A DNA stretch of 64,000 nucleotides from Dipetalonema caudispina. Taxonomy: Eukaryota > Nematoda > Chromadorea > Rhabditida > Onchocercidae. Position 1 is the stretch's first letter. The number at the start of each line of letters is the position of its first letter. The DNA lies in contig JABVXV010000005.1 of the NCBI GenBank assembly GCA_013365325.1, forward strand, positions 558,001 through 622,000, written 5' to 3'. Below, piece after piece: positions 48,706 through 59,664 of the stretch. The position numbers and the translations under genes are program-made. The notes under the pieces are model-generated. The model made no database searches. It worked only from the letters and a program-made list of their open reading frames with translations, and was not told the DNA's origin.

Positions 48706-51462
48706 TTGACGGTGTAAAAAATATAACTCACTTTATTTCGTAGGTAGATTTCTACTGAACTTTCTCTTCAGTTTTATCTTTGATCTATTTTTCCATTTAA
48801 ATTCATGCAATTTTAAATGTGTAAGGAGCATATTTCTATTGTATATGCTTATATTTCATTTTCCTATTTGTTCATTAAGAAATCCATTTTAAAATTCACC
48901 AGTCGATCCAAGTAACACTGAAGTTGAAGACCTGTATCCAGGTCATGAAACAAGGCAATATTTCCCATTGGTGACTTATCTTTTTAATCTAGATTTAAAC
49001 TGCACGAAAATAGAACACACCATATGGAATGGAGGAAGATTACAAAATCTTCGTGTAATAAGTGATATTAGGGTGTAAAGTTTCTCTGAAACTTTCCGGC
49101 ATGTTGGATGCCGCATGAGTTTCTGCTCAATTAATTCTTTGGAATGAACTAGCTCTTAGAGAATTATCAATTACAACTTTTATTCAGCTATGGGCGTAAG
49201 TTCCTTGTATTGTATTACTCTTTTCTACCTCGGTTTTTTGTAAATCAGAAGGTGATGATGGTTGCGATTTTCTCATTGTTTTATCATTTATTGTATTCAT
49301 TCTGCAGTGCGCGCTTCCATAATATATTGTTTTTGTCATTATTTGACTGCAGATCCTCTTTAGTATGTAAATGGAAGTTGTACAGCGAAAAGTAACTTTT
49401 CGTGAAAGATAATCGAAAATTACGAATGAACGAAATTGCTGTTTGGATGGATAATCTTACTGTTCTTTCGTTAGCCATCTCAACTGATTTAGACTTCATG
49501 ATTGTATTCCTTAGTAAAAATATGTTTATGAAAGAGCAAAAAATGAGAAAAATTTTCTTTATGCGTTATTTACTTGCCTAAATATCACTAGATTTGACAC
49601 ACTTATGAAATATGTCACAGAGAAAGTGAAAGGTCTTTCTGCATATAACTGAACTACCCTATGACATAATCAATGGACATACTCCTCAGCGAATAAGCGT
49701 AGATTTGCATTAACCTCATGGATGACGCCTTAAGTGATTTTGTTGTGTGGTTATCCCGAGATGTTCCGATATGTTTCCATACTATGCAGTACTTGAGCAA
49801 CCAACAATATAATACTGTTCACATTTGATAAAGCAACAGGTCAGTTTTTACAATGTCCATGAAACAGAAACTATACTGAGGATGTGATAAATACCAGGTA
49901 TTCATACTGAGAACACTTCCTTGAATAATGTCGTAGAAAATTGGAAAGTGATTCTATTAAAAATTCTATTCTCATTGCGGGAAAAAACTGGGCCTACTAC
50001 ACGAGATCCACATATCGTGGAATGGATGACAAAAAGAAATCTTACGATTTAGCATTTCTAAGGTGAATGTTATAAATGTTTCGGTTAATTCGATGCGAGA
50101 ATAGTTTGAGTGCGGTGTAAGCTGGGAGAGGGCAGCTTCCATATTCGTGTCTATAAGTATATATTAGGTTTGGATAAAGAATATTATAGTTACGATATCA
50201 TAAGATACAATAGCAAATAATTCCAAATAAATAAATTTAAATATTATTTTATCAAAAGAAATGAAAATAAACCTAACTGTCACTTTATCAGTGATAGTTA
50301 GCATAGGAAGATGTTTCAGGCTTTTTGGAAGTAAGAGAAAATGACGGAAATGCGAAAAACGCTATTCTGCTATTAATGAGGGGAAGATTTAGACTTGGCT
50401 CCAACTTAATGAATTCATCCCAGCAGGAGAAATATCCCAGAAGACCTGTTAGTAAACCGAGGAAGAATCTTTCCTCTCCCCGGAATATCGCGATACCTTT
50501 CATGTTTCGGCCACTCGTTGCATGCTACGCTGCGTTGCGGTTGCGTTGTGCGTTTTTAAGAGGTATCGATGCGGTTGGGTTGGTTATATCACAGTTTGGG
50601 ATTTTTGAAGCGGTTGGAAGAGTGAATGCTGAGGAATTCGGGTTGGAACGATATCATTGCCTCCTGTATAATATAGTCGTAATATTATGTCATAGAAATA
50701 GCATGAAATTCAGGAGATATATTGCTTGAACAGTTTCAATTTTTCCTTTTCATCGATTTTTTATAGTGAAAAATGTTTGACTTTAGCACTGGTAAAAAAG
50801 TTAACTATCGTTCTTGGGATTATATTGTGTGACTAATCGTTTTTATTAGTAAGAGTTTTATAAATGGGATTAATAAGTTTCGAAATTTCCGTAATTTTGA
50901 TCTTTCTTGAATTCTAAGGAGAAAGAAAATAGATTAAAACAAAATGGTTTGATAATTGATATCACAAGACTTTTGCTGTGAAATACTACAAATAAGTGTG
51001 CTTCTATATCATACGTATGACCGTCATAATAATACGGTATTTTTCCAGTGTTTAATCGAAGGGAGGACAGACCATAACCTTCCTTTTTTTAGTATATAAG
51101 ATATGATAAGGATAAGCGTTTCGTTTTCTTTAGCTAGGAGTTCGTAAAGGACTGCTAAGTTGGACGAATGGACGGAATTTTTACTTGAGGATAAAGTAGG
51201 TGATAATTAGAAGTTTAACTGTAGTTGGCTAATTGCATCAAGAATTACTAATATGTGTTTTTTCAACACTTTTGTCATCTTCTTAGTCAAACAAAATTAT
51301 ATAAAGTCTGGATCCATTTATTTGTGATAATTTTATTAGATTTTTGGCGACCTGAAATCGGTGAGATCTTGCCTCCTTTTATTTGAGATGCAAAATGAGT
51401 TTCGCCTGAAATGCATTCAGGTTTATACAAAAATTTGAATCATAATCATTTCAGGCCCGAAA
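48706..51462. other. Intergenic region between CK1 copies 1 and 2
   Basis: This 2.76 kb has no recognisable exon. The only sizeable open frame (about 50325-50729, plus, 134 codons, first ATG well inside it) is Arg and Leu rich with no known resemblance and no splice context. The promoter of the intact CK1 alpha must be in the distal part. The ATG at 51463 lies 9 bases after a TCATTTCAG acceptor, probably the trans-splice site. Confidence 0.5.
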
Positions 51463-54034
51463 ATGGCGGGCGTTGCTACCAATTCGCGTGATTTTATCGT
51501 TGCAACAAAATATAAACTAATCCGTAAAATAGGTTCTGGTTCTTTCGGTGATATATATTTGGCTATAAATATCACAAATGGTGAAGAAGTTGCTGTTAAA
51601 ATGGAGTCGAACAAGGTCGTTTAAAATAATTTGTACTAAGTTCAAGTGTAGTATATGAGAAAAAATGTTAATTTCAAAAGAAAATTTCTGGAATTTCGAA
51701 GGTTTCTAAAAAAAGGAATTTCCAGGCTCGTCATCCACAGTTGATTTACGAGAGCAAAGTATACAAAATTCTGCAGGGTGGAGTTGGCATTCCACATATA
51801 CGATGGTGAGCTTTATATTGTTGCGGAATTTAAATAGCAAAGCAGTAAAAATGGTCATTTTATTTTGTATACCTTTATTTCATTTTCAGAAGTAATAACT
51901 CGTCTTGAAGTTCTATCAGTGTTATTAGTTATCATCTAATGAGAAATGATGTAATCTGATATGGACCAGTCCTGTTTCACTTTTTAATTGGCCATAAGAT
52001 CCTTTCTAGTCTTTTAGAAAATTACTGTTGTATCTGCATCAACTGATGGGGCACTCGACAAATTAATCATCAGTAATAGAACTAGTTACATAAGTGTTTT
52101 TGGAGTCAATATTCAATAATGATTTGACTGTGCAAATTATGTTAATACTAGTAGATCAGCTGATTCGAAGAATTACACGTCAAAATTCAATTTATCGAGA
52201 TGTCAAAACAAGGTTCGAGTGAGAACTTGGTCGTTTTCTATTTCAAGACTTTATTTCTAGGACATGTTATTAACTTTTAGAATAATATTTCTATCTATGG
52301 TTTTTTAGGTGCGGTACGGAACGGGAATATAATGTACTGGTGATGGATTTGTTAGGTCCTTCATTAGAGGATCTTTTCAACTTTTGCAGCCGTCGTTTCA
52401 CCATGAAAACTGTGCTAATGCTAGCGGATCAAATGATTGGACGCATCGAATACGTCCATGTCAAAAACTTCATTCATAGGGACATCAAGGCAAGTTACCG
52501 AAGAGATTCTACGAGTTTTGGTCGATTCTGCTCTTTTTCTTTTCCATTTCTTCTTACTTTTTTAATATTTCTTAGTGAACGTTTGTCCCTGAAGAATTGG
52601 AACAATAGCGTCGTTGAGTCTGTAGTTTGTGAACAATATTTTGGATAAGCCGAAATATTCCAGAACGTCTTGGTTTTAGCATTGGATATTTGTTGAGCTA
52701 AGTTAACATATCTATAAATATCATCGTAAAATGTTGTTTTAGGAAGTATAGGGTTGTAATTGTTTAATAGACTATCCTGGTTTTCAAAGATACATTGATT
52801 TAAAACTGCATAAGCAGCTAATACCTCGCAGTCATTATATTTGCCAATTATGAATAGTTCTGATTTGTGTGATTTCAGCCTGATAATTTCATGATGGGTA
52901 TAGGACGACACTGCAATAAATTATTTTTAATTGATTTCGGTTTGGCTAAAAAATATCGCGACTCACGTACGCGAGCTCACATCCCGTATCGAGAGGATAA
53001 GGTATTTGCAGAATTTATAGTTAGTGAAGATAGAGATTCTTTACTGAAGATATTTCTTGACCAAAGTTTCATTGTTCTATTATATTTCTTCTCTAAAAAG
53101 GGAGTAGTTAAAACAGTTAAATGATAAATTCAGAATTTGACGGGAACAGCTCGATATGCATCAATCAATGCACATTTGGGCATTGAGCAGTCACGACGAG
53201 ATGACATGGAATCGCTTGGATATGTTCTAATGTATTTCAACAAGTTAGTTAAAATTCAAATCTTTTGATTGCCAAATGTCGATTAAAAAAGTAGTTGAAA
53301 TCTAAAATTTTAAAACTGTTTTTCTAGAGGAACACTTCCATGGCAAGGTCTGAAAGCTGCAACAAAGAAACAAAAGTATGAAAAAATCAGTGAGAAGAAA
53401 ATGTCTACACCCGTTGAGGTAAACATACAATGGTTATGTGCTCGGCGGGTTATGTGGTTTTGCTTTATCTTCGATTTGGCATCTCTATTGTATCTTAACA
53501 GCGACAAATTAATTGGGTAAAAGAGCAGTTTCTGTTTATTGCAGGTGTTGTGCAAAGGATTTCCGGCCGAATTTGCTATGTATTTAAATTATACTCGCGG
53601 TCTGCGATTCGATGAAGCACCGGATTATATGTATTTACGGCAGTTGTTCCGTATTCTGTTTAGAACATTGAATCATCAGGTAGTTAAAAGAATTATGTAT
53701 CTTTTACTAGATTGTTTTGTAGATATGTAACAAATGGATACAGTAGAATTGCTTTTCTCTAGGTTGTGATAGTTGAAAATTTTACGTGCAGTCGTAAAAT
53801 CCCGGACTTTCTAATGTGAGAAGACAATCTTCCAACTTCGCCCTTTTCTGAGGAATGAAATTATCTTTACCTAAGCGACTGGAATTGAATACAAAGCGTC
53901 ATTATTTGCAGTATGATTATACATTTGATTGGACGATGCTGAAACAGAAAGCGGCGCAACATACAGCGGCAGCGCTTGCATTGGCAGGTTCGGGACAAGG
54001 TGGTGCGCAATCAGGCACTGCTCCAGGTGTCTGA
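51463..54034 (+). CDS. kin-19: Casein kinase 1 alpha (intact copy)
   Basis: Eight exons (51463-51615, 51726-51805, 52309-52489, 52879-53001, 53134-53243, 53328-53418, 53545-53679, 53912-54034) give 331 residues, close to animal CK1 alpha. Catalytic features are complete: glycine loop GSGSFG (24-29), VAVK lysine 46, HRDIKPDNF (134-142), DFG (157-159), IPYRED, the CK1 signature [34 protein letters not shown] and [13 protein letters not shown]1 alpha is a constitutive Ser/Thr kinase acting in the cytosol and nucleus, for example in Wnt signalling (beta-catenin priming) and on circadian and cytoskeletal targets. The C-terminal tail is short and Ala/Gly rich. Intron 3 uses a GC donor (AAG/GCAAGT at 52490) between HRDIK and PDNF. 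The adjoining copies share every intron position. Orthology to C. elegans KIN-19 is inferred from sequence similarity. Confidence 0.96.
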
Positions 54035-55536
54035 GAGAAAACGCGCTAATTGTCGGAAGCACCAAATTATTACAAGTGTTCAGTTATTGATTGAATAATG
54101 TTTTCACTAAATTTTATCTAAATTTCCTCCTGAACTTTTATTGTCATTCTTTTCTGATGTTTCGCATAGCGTAGAATCTAGTGTAACATCTGATGATTTT
54201 ATAAATATGTCAATTTCTCCAGTAATTCTAAGAGCACAAGACGCCAGAAAATTAGAATTATTGTGCAAATTTGATTCTATGAGTGTAATGATAATCAGAC
54301 TTTTGTTGACTTATTGAGGGGTTACTCTAATCGGATGTATTAGATATATCACAGTCTTCTTAAGGCAGATATTTTGTTTGGAGGCTTAAATTGCGTTTTC
54401 TGCTTAATATAAGATATCGTTTCCAGTTGAATTGCAGATATCACTTATTTAAGCATATGTACAGTACGATAATTAGTTTTAAGTAACAGTTAAAGATTTT
54501 TTCCTTAACAAAAGTCGAACTAAATTGATTTAGATTAAATTTTAGAAAATATTTTGATTATGCACAGAACGTGTACGCCTCCACTGTATAATTTGACCAG
54601 GATAGGACAATGTATGATCCGTTTGCAATCAACTGAAATAATCGGACATTAGTATTGAAACAGTTTTTGTATACAGATGGAATTATTCGATATTCATGTT
54701 TTTTTCATCTGAAAAACAAAGGAAATTTTGTTCACCGTATGTTATATGTTATGATTGGATAGATGCCACGAATCCCTCTGTTCTGTAATTTTTTTTCCCC
54801 ATTGGATGGATATATATCAGTATGTGGAGAGTTCATTAATTGACTTATAAAAAATGTGAAATATAATTCATTTTTCTCATGCTAAAATAATAGAGTTTAA
54901 GCACAGACAGCATTCTATAGTTACACATTAGGCGCAGGTATTCAGGTGGTCATTAACTGGCTGACTGAAATCTTGGACTCGCACAGGATGTAACAAAATG
55001 GTTGTAGTATTTGCAAAGCATGCAGGAATTTTTCAAGAGTTATTGAGTGTTCAGTCTGGATTTGATGCATTTATCTCACATAACTTTGCATCGCAGACTG
55101 GACTTTGTATTTGTCCTATCTTAGAGTGTTAGGGTAATGGCTATTGTTGAGGAAACGATAGCTGGTGGAAGAAATTTTTATGTATGTTCTTGAAAGAAGT
55201 AGTCAGAACTAATAAGTTATCGTATTTCTCTATGGATTAGGATATAAGTTACTGTTTTGTGGATCGGGAGATAAGTTGCCGTTATTTCGAGAATATCGGG
55301 ACAGTTAACGGTTGAGTTCCTAATACAGCTAAATGTGCTAGTATTATGAGTTTTCAGTGTATTAAAAAAAGACTTGTTTTACTTCCACATTTTGTGAATC
55401 TTAATTATTGAGGTGGTTTTGTGATATGGTTTATGGTTTATTCTGGAAGGATCAGTTGTGTTGTTGAGTTTTGGAGTAACCAGTCAAAAAACCTCATTTA
55501 CGCATTTTCAGTTCTGAAGTCTATTCGTAATCTGTG
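54035..55536. other. Intergenic region between CK1 copies 2 and 3
   Basis: This 1.5 kb contains the 3' UTR of the intact CK1 and the upstream region of the third copy. I see no exon. A CATTTTCAG acceptor lies 26 bases before the ATG at 55537 and may be a trans-splice site. Confidence 0.5.
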
Positions 55537-58500
55537 ATGAAAGTCGCCCTAAGGAATGATGGTTTTTATGCGAATTATGGGGAGTGCCGTCTATTGAATA
55601 AGCACAGATCCAAGAAGATCTTCATTGCTGTACGTCGTTCTGATGATCGTTATGTAGCCGTAAAAGTGGAAAAAATTTCTAACGAAAGACAGACTGAAGC
55701 AACAACCCAGGTAGTCGATAGCATTCGATTTTAATTCTTATTTAAAGTAAAAGAATAAACCATAATAGAGAGAACAAGTCATTATTTAATCTCCAAAGTC
55801 GTACGAATGAATCTTAACCAGCTGGTAATAAACTAATCAACTTGATATCGTCAAACGATCTCTTATGGAACAAAGCTGTTGTAATATTTTACTTTGATCA
55901 CGGAGTAATAATTAAATTTATAGATTCGCTAAAGCGGGTTGTTACTTTAATTGAAACTTTTCAAAAATATCGCTTCATATTTCTTGCATGTTATTTTATC
56001 TTCACTGTGTTGGATAAACTGCATTGATAATATTAAGACATGAGACAATATTTTTGCCATAATATTGATAAATAATGCATTCACATATAGAAGGCTACAT
56101 CACCTAGTAATTATTAAAGGATTTGCTAAATAATCGGTAATGACTTTTTGTTTTGATCATGGAAATTTTAAGGAGCAATTAAAAAGGTGTAAATGAACTG
56201 GCCCTAATAATTTGTTTTAACTGTACGGAACATGTGAGGATAGATAAGAAGCATTATGCTTCATATATAGTCAGTAAAATTATGGCCATGTAGATTTGTT
56301 TTTTCACTTATTATAACTAATACGTCTTAACTTTTTCTTGGCCCTTTCCTGATGTTAGGCTGGTTTCAACTCAGTAACTGTCATAGCTACTATTCAATCT
56401 TTTTGCTGTCATTGCAGTGCAATTGCTAAGTTCATTTCTGACTTTTTTTTTTCAAATTTTCATTCGTCTGAATAATATTTCAGTTGTCATTCAGGGAAAT
56501 CTTTAATTATAATTTTGATGAAAGTATGTAAGAGTATATGAGATATTATAATTACAGTACAAGAAAAGAAAAAGGAAACATTTAGAACACGAACATGCTG
56601 TTTACAAAAATCTTCGTGGAAGAGGAGTACCACTTGTTCATTGGTGAGAATTTCAATTTAAACAAATTTCAGTCTAAAATAACGAATGAGATTAGGAGTA
56701 ATGTTACATATGATGTGAATTCTCTTTAGGAGTCAGGAAGTTCACCTTTATAAATGCTTTAATGTCACCGCATGGAAAGTATACTTTCATGTTTCCTGTC
56801 TGACCTCTCAATAAGACATAAGATTTGAAATTTTTATGTTTAGATGGACGAGTACTGTTTGTCAAAATACGTGAAACATATATTAGATGATACAAACTGA
56901 AGGCATAGAATACAGATATGGTTAATTCCCATTCATATTGAAAGAGGGAGATATTAAGTATGGAATAGGATGTGAATGTGCTTAATAAATAATGGGAGTG
57001 TTTTTTTCAGGTTTGGAATAGCTGATGGATGTAAGGTAATGGTTATGGATCTTACAGGTCCCGCACTGGAAGAGCTTTTTATCTATTGTAAGCGACGATT
57101 CAGCTTGAAAACAGTTTTAATGCTTGCTGATCAAATGTTGGATCGAATACAGTGTATCCACGATGCGGGTTATGTTCATGGCAATCTTACAGTATAACTT
57201 TTTGAAATTTAATTCTTGTATTAGCCATTTTTCACTATGCATTTTTCATTATGGTATACTTCTTTTGGAAAATAAAAACATTTTTTTTTCTGTTCGTGAA
57301 GCAACAGCCAAAATGATCTATTTTTGCCGTCATTAAAAAAATGACGAATGCATCGAACACTTCGTTGATTTAAGGTTCTTTTATGCTTTTAAAATCAACT
57401 CAGTCTAGTTACACTTCGATTATGGTCATTTAGTACCTTCGCGATAAATAATAAGTGCAATAATTTTTTTTCAGTCAGATACTTTTGTGATGGGCATCGA
57501 AGAGAATATCTCCAAAGTTTATTTGGTAAATATGAAATTGGCATCGAAGTATATTAAAATTTCTGGTAGATGTCACAAACATATTCCGTATGAAGAAAAT
57601 ATAGTAAGTTATTGTAAAGTTAGCTTATTTTTGAAGAACATTGAAATGTCATTTGATTCGGGGGGTTATGATAAAATTATTGTGTTCAATAATTTCAGGG
57701 ATTTTCCGGCTCACTTTGCTTTGCATCTCTTAACAGACATTTGGGTACAATTGCATCCAGACGGGATGATCTAGAATCTTATGTGTATATAATTTTATAT
57801 TTTCTCAAGTAAGTTAGTCAATAAACTCAAAATGATTAGAGACATTGTTTCTTTTTTTTCTATACGAATCGATTCTAGAGGAAATTTGCCTTGGCAGATA
57901 TATGGAAACTCAAATGAATTTGAACAAGTTCTGGAAATCAAAGCATCGATTTCAACAGAGGTAGTTTTTTGTGAACATCGGTTGAAATCTGTATTTGCTT
58001 AGTCAATTAAGAATTACTTTGTAAAATCCATTAAAAATCATCTTCTTGCAATATTCATGGTAAACTGTTCAACTTACATGTCGGATGATTAAGCTGGTTT
58101 TTCTAATTCAAATTCACAAACTTTAGTTGCTTGTCTATAATATTATCTTCACAATGTTCAATTATCTGTTATTTTGGAATCGAATGTTGAATTCGATTAT
58201 CTTTTATCCCATCTATTACAGACTCTGTGTCATGGACTGCCTGCTCAGTTCGCAACAGTACTCAGTTACTGCCGCGATCTGAAATTTGATGATGAACCTG
58301 ATTATTTGTTTATTCGGCAACTGTTCCGCGGTTTATTCAAATCTTTGGCCTATAAAGTACTGTTTGCAATACTCAACCACATTTTATTTTTAGCGATCCA
58401 TTTGTATCATTTCTTTTAATTTTTTTGAAAGACTCGCCAGACAAGATGATTCTTCAACACTTACTAGGTGAAAAGCGAATAATTACTGATATAATTATTG

Positions 58501-58630
58501 ATATATTGATTATTGATATACATCAGTAGTTGATATACATCAGTAGTTATCACTTTTTTTTCAGGAAGATTGGAATTTTGACTGGATGTCGCGTTACAAC
58601 TCAAACCGACAGTTAAACGCAACTTTTTAA
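55537..58630 (+). CDS. CK1-derived pseudokinase (third tandem copy)
   Basis: Eight exons (55537-55710, 56558-56643, 57011-57191, 57475-57603, 57699-57808, 57879-57960, 58222-58356, 58565-58630) join in phase into 320 residues with no stop, and all seven intron positions and phases match the intact CK1 alpha. The fold markers are kept: VAVK lysine 43, LTGPALEELF, LMLADQM, HIPYEEN, ASRRDDLES, NLPWQIYG, and a C-terminal DEPDYLFIRQLFR. The catalytic ones are lost: the glycine-rich loop is replaced by NKHRSKK, HRD(IK) is HGN(LT) at 143-147, and DFG is NMK at 166-168. This should bind little or no Mg-ATP and cannot catalyse by the usual mechanism. An open frame with preserved structure suggests selection as a scaffold or regulator, perhaps of CK1 itself. 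Nematodes have many divergent CK1-family genes, often sperm expressed; expression here is unknown. Confidence 0.88.
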
Positions 58631-59664
58631 ATAGAATATGATGTACTATGATGAACTGAACTCATTTGCTTTAAATTTTCCTTCAATTTTTATTCAAAAA
58701 CAATATGTATATTGCTTAAGCAATGGATATATAAATAACGTTTATTGCATTAGAATCATATGCCTTCACGTTAGCTGAAACAATGCCTGACGAGACACTT
58801 ATCTTCTATCAATACATAAGTTTGCAACTTTTCATGTATCGTATAGTTTTTTTGCTCTCATTAGTCCTTCGAATATTTTGAAACTTCTTCATAAAATTTC
58901 TTGGTATCTAAAAATTAATTTTCATATAGTTTTGTTGTAGTTTTCTAATTAAATTTTACTCAAAGTATGATTACTCCAACGTTATGTTTTGATAGTTGGA
59001 AAAATGTTCATGGAAAGAATAATAAAGTTCAAGTCGATATCTAATTTTATGTGGTAGTAAAAGCTATGTTCATCCAAGATATGAAATTTAGATATATCTT
59101 TAGTTTCGTATCTCAAAATGTGGTATTAGAATTGTTACAAAAGGAATATCCTCAAAAAGTTCAACTTATTGTTGTTTTACTTTTATCGTACTAAATGTAA
59201 TCAAGAGATCTGCTTTACTTTTATCTTTTTTTTCGTTTTGAACTGTCTCTTTCTGATTCTGATCCTTTCACCTGATTCTGGTCTTTTTGTTGCTTACCTC
59301 GTCTCTCTTTTGCTTTTCGCAATTAAAAAAAAAGAAAAAAAATTAAATTAGAAAGAGAAATAAGTTGACGAGGATTATCTTGCAGGAATTTAATCGAAAT
59401 TATTGAATTTTTAGCCATTGATTCCACACTTTTATATAACATTTGCAAAAGTGAAAACTGTTGAAACATCAGAAATCGCAAAGCGACCCGGCGCATTTCA
59501 TTTTGTGGTTGTTGTTGGTTTCAAGGTTGGTGGTGGAGGAGTATGTAATGTGGAAGGGGTGGTGATGGTGGGGAAATAGGTATGAGGGTATGTGGTATAT
59601 TGTGAAGTATTTTTGAGTTAAATTAGGAATGCTTAAAGTTATTGCAGGATCATCAGCTGTTGCC
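58631..59664. other. Intergenic region upstream of SMARCE1
   Basis: About 1 kb with no supported exon. It includes a pyrimidine-rich segment near 59216-59320 and a G-rich stretch (GGTGGTGG near 59520-59580) just before the SMARCE1 start. An ATTGCAG acceptor 18 bases upstream of the ATG at 59665 may be a trans-splice site. Confidence 0.45.

Noticed and set aside
52495..52911. 138-codon minus-strand frame in the intact CK1 gene
   Set aside because: It lies over an intron and the antisense of an exon whose plus strand clearly encodes the kinase. There are no splice sites or family match.
57600..57774. Read-through frame after exon 4 of the CK1-derived pseudokinase
   Set aside because: It continues through the GTAAGT donor and reads exon 5 in the wrong frame. 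The spliced frame restores the CK1 signature SRRDD.
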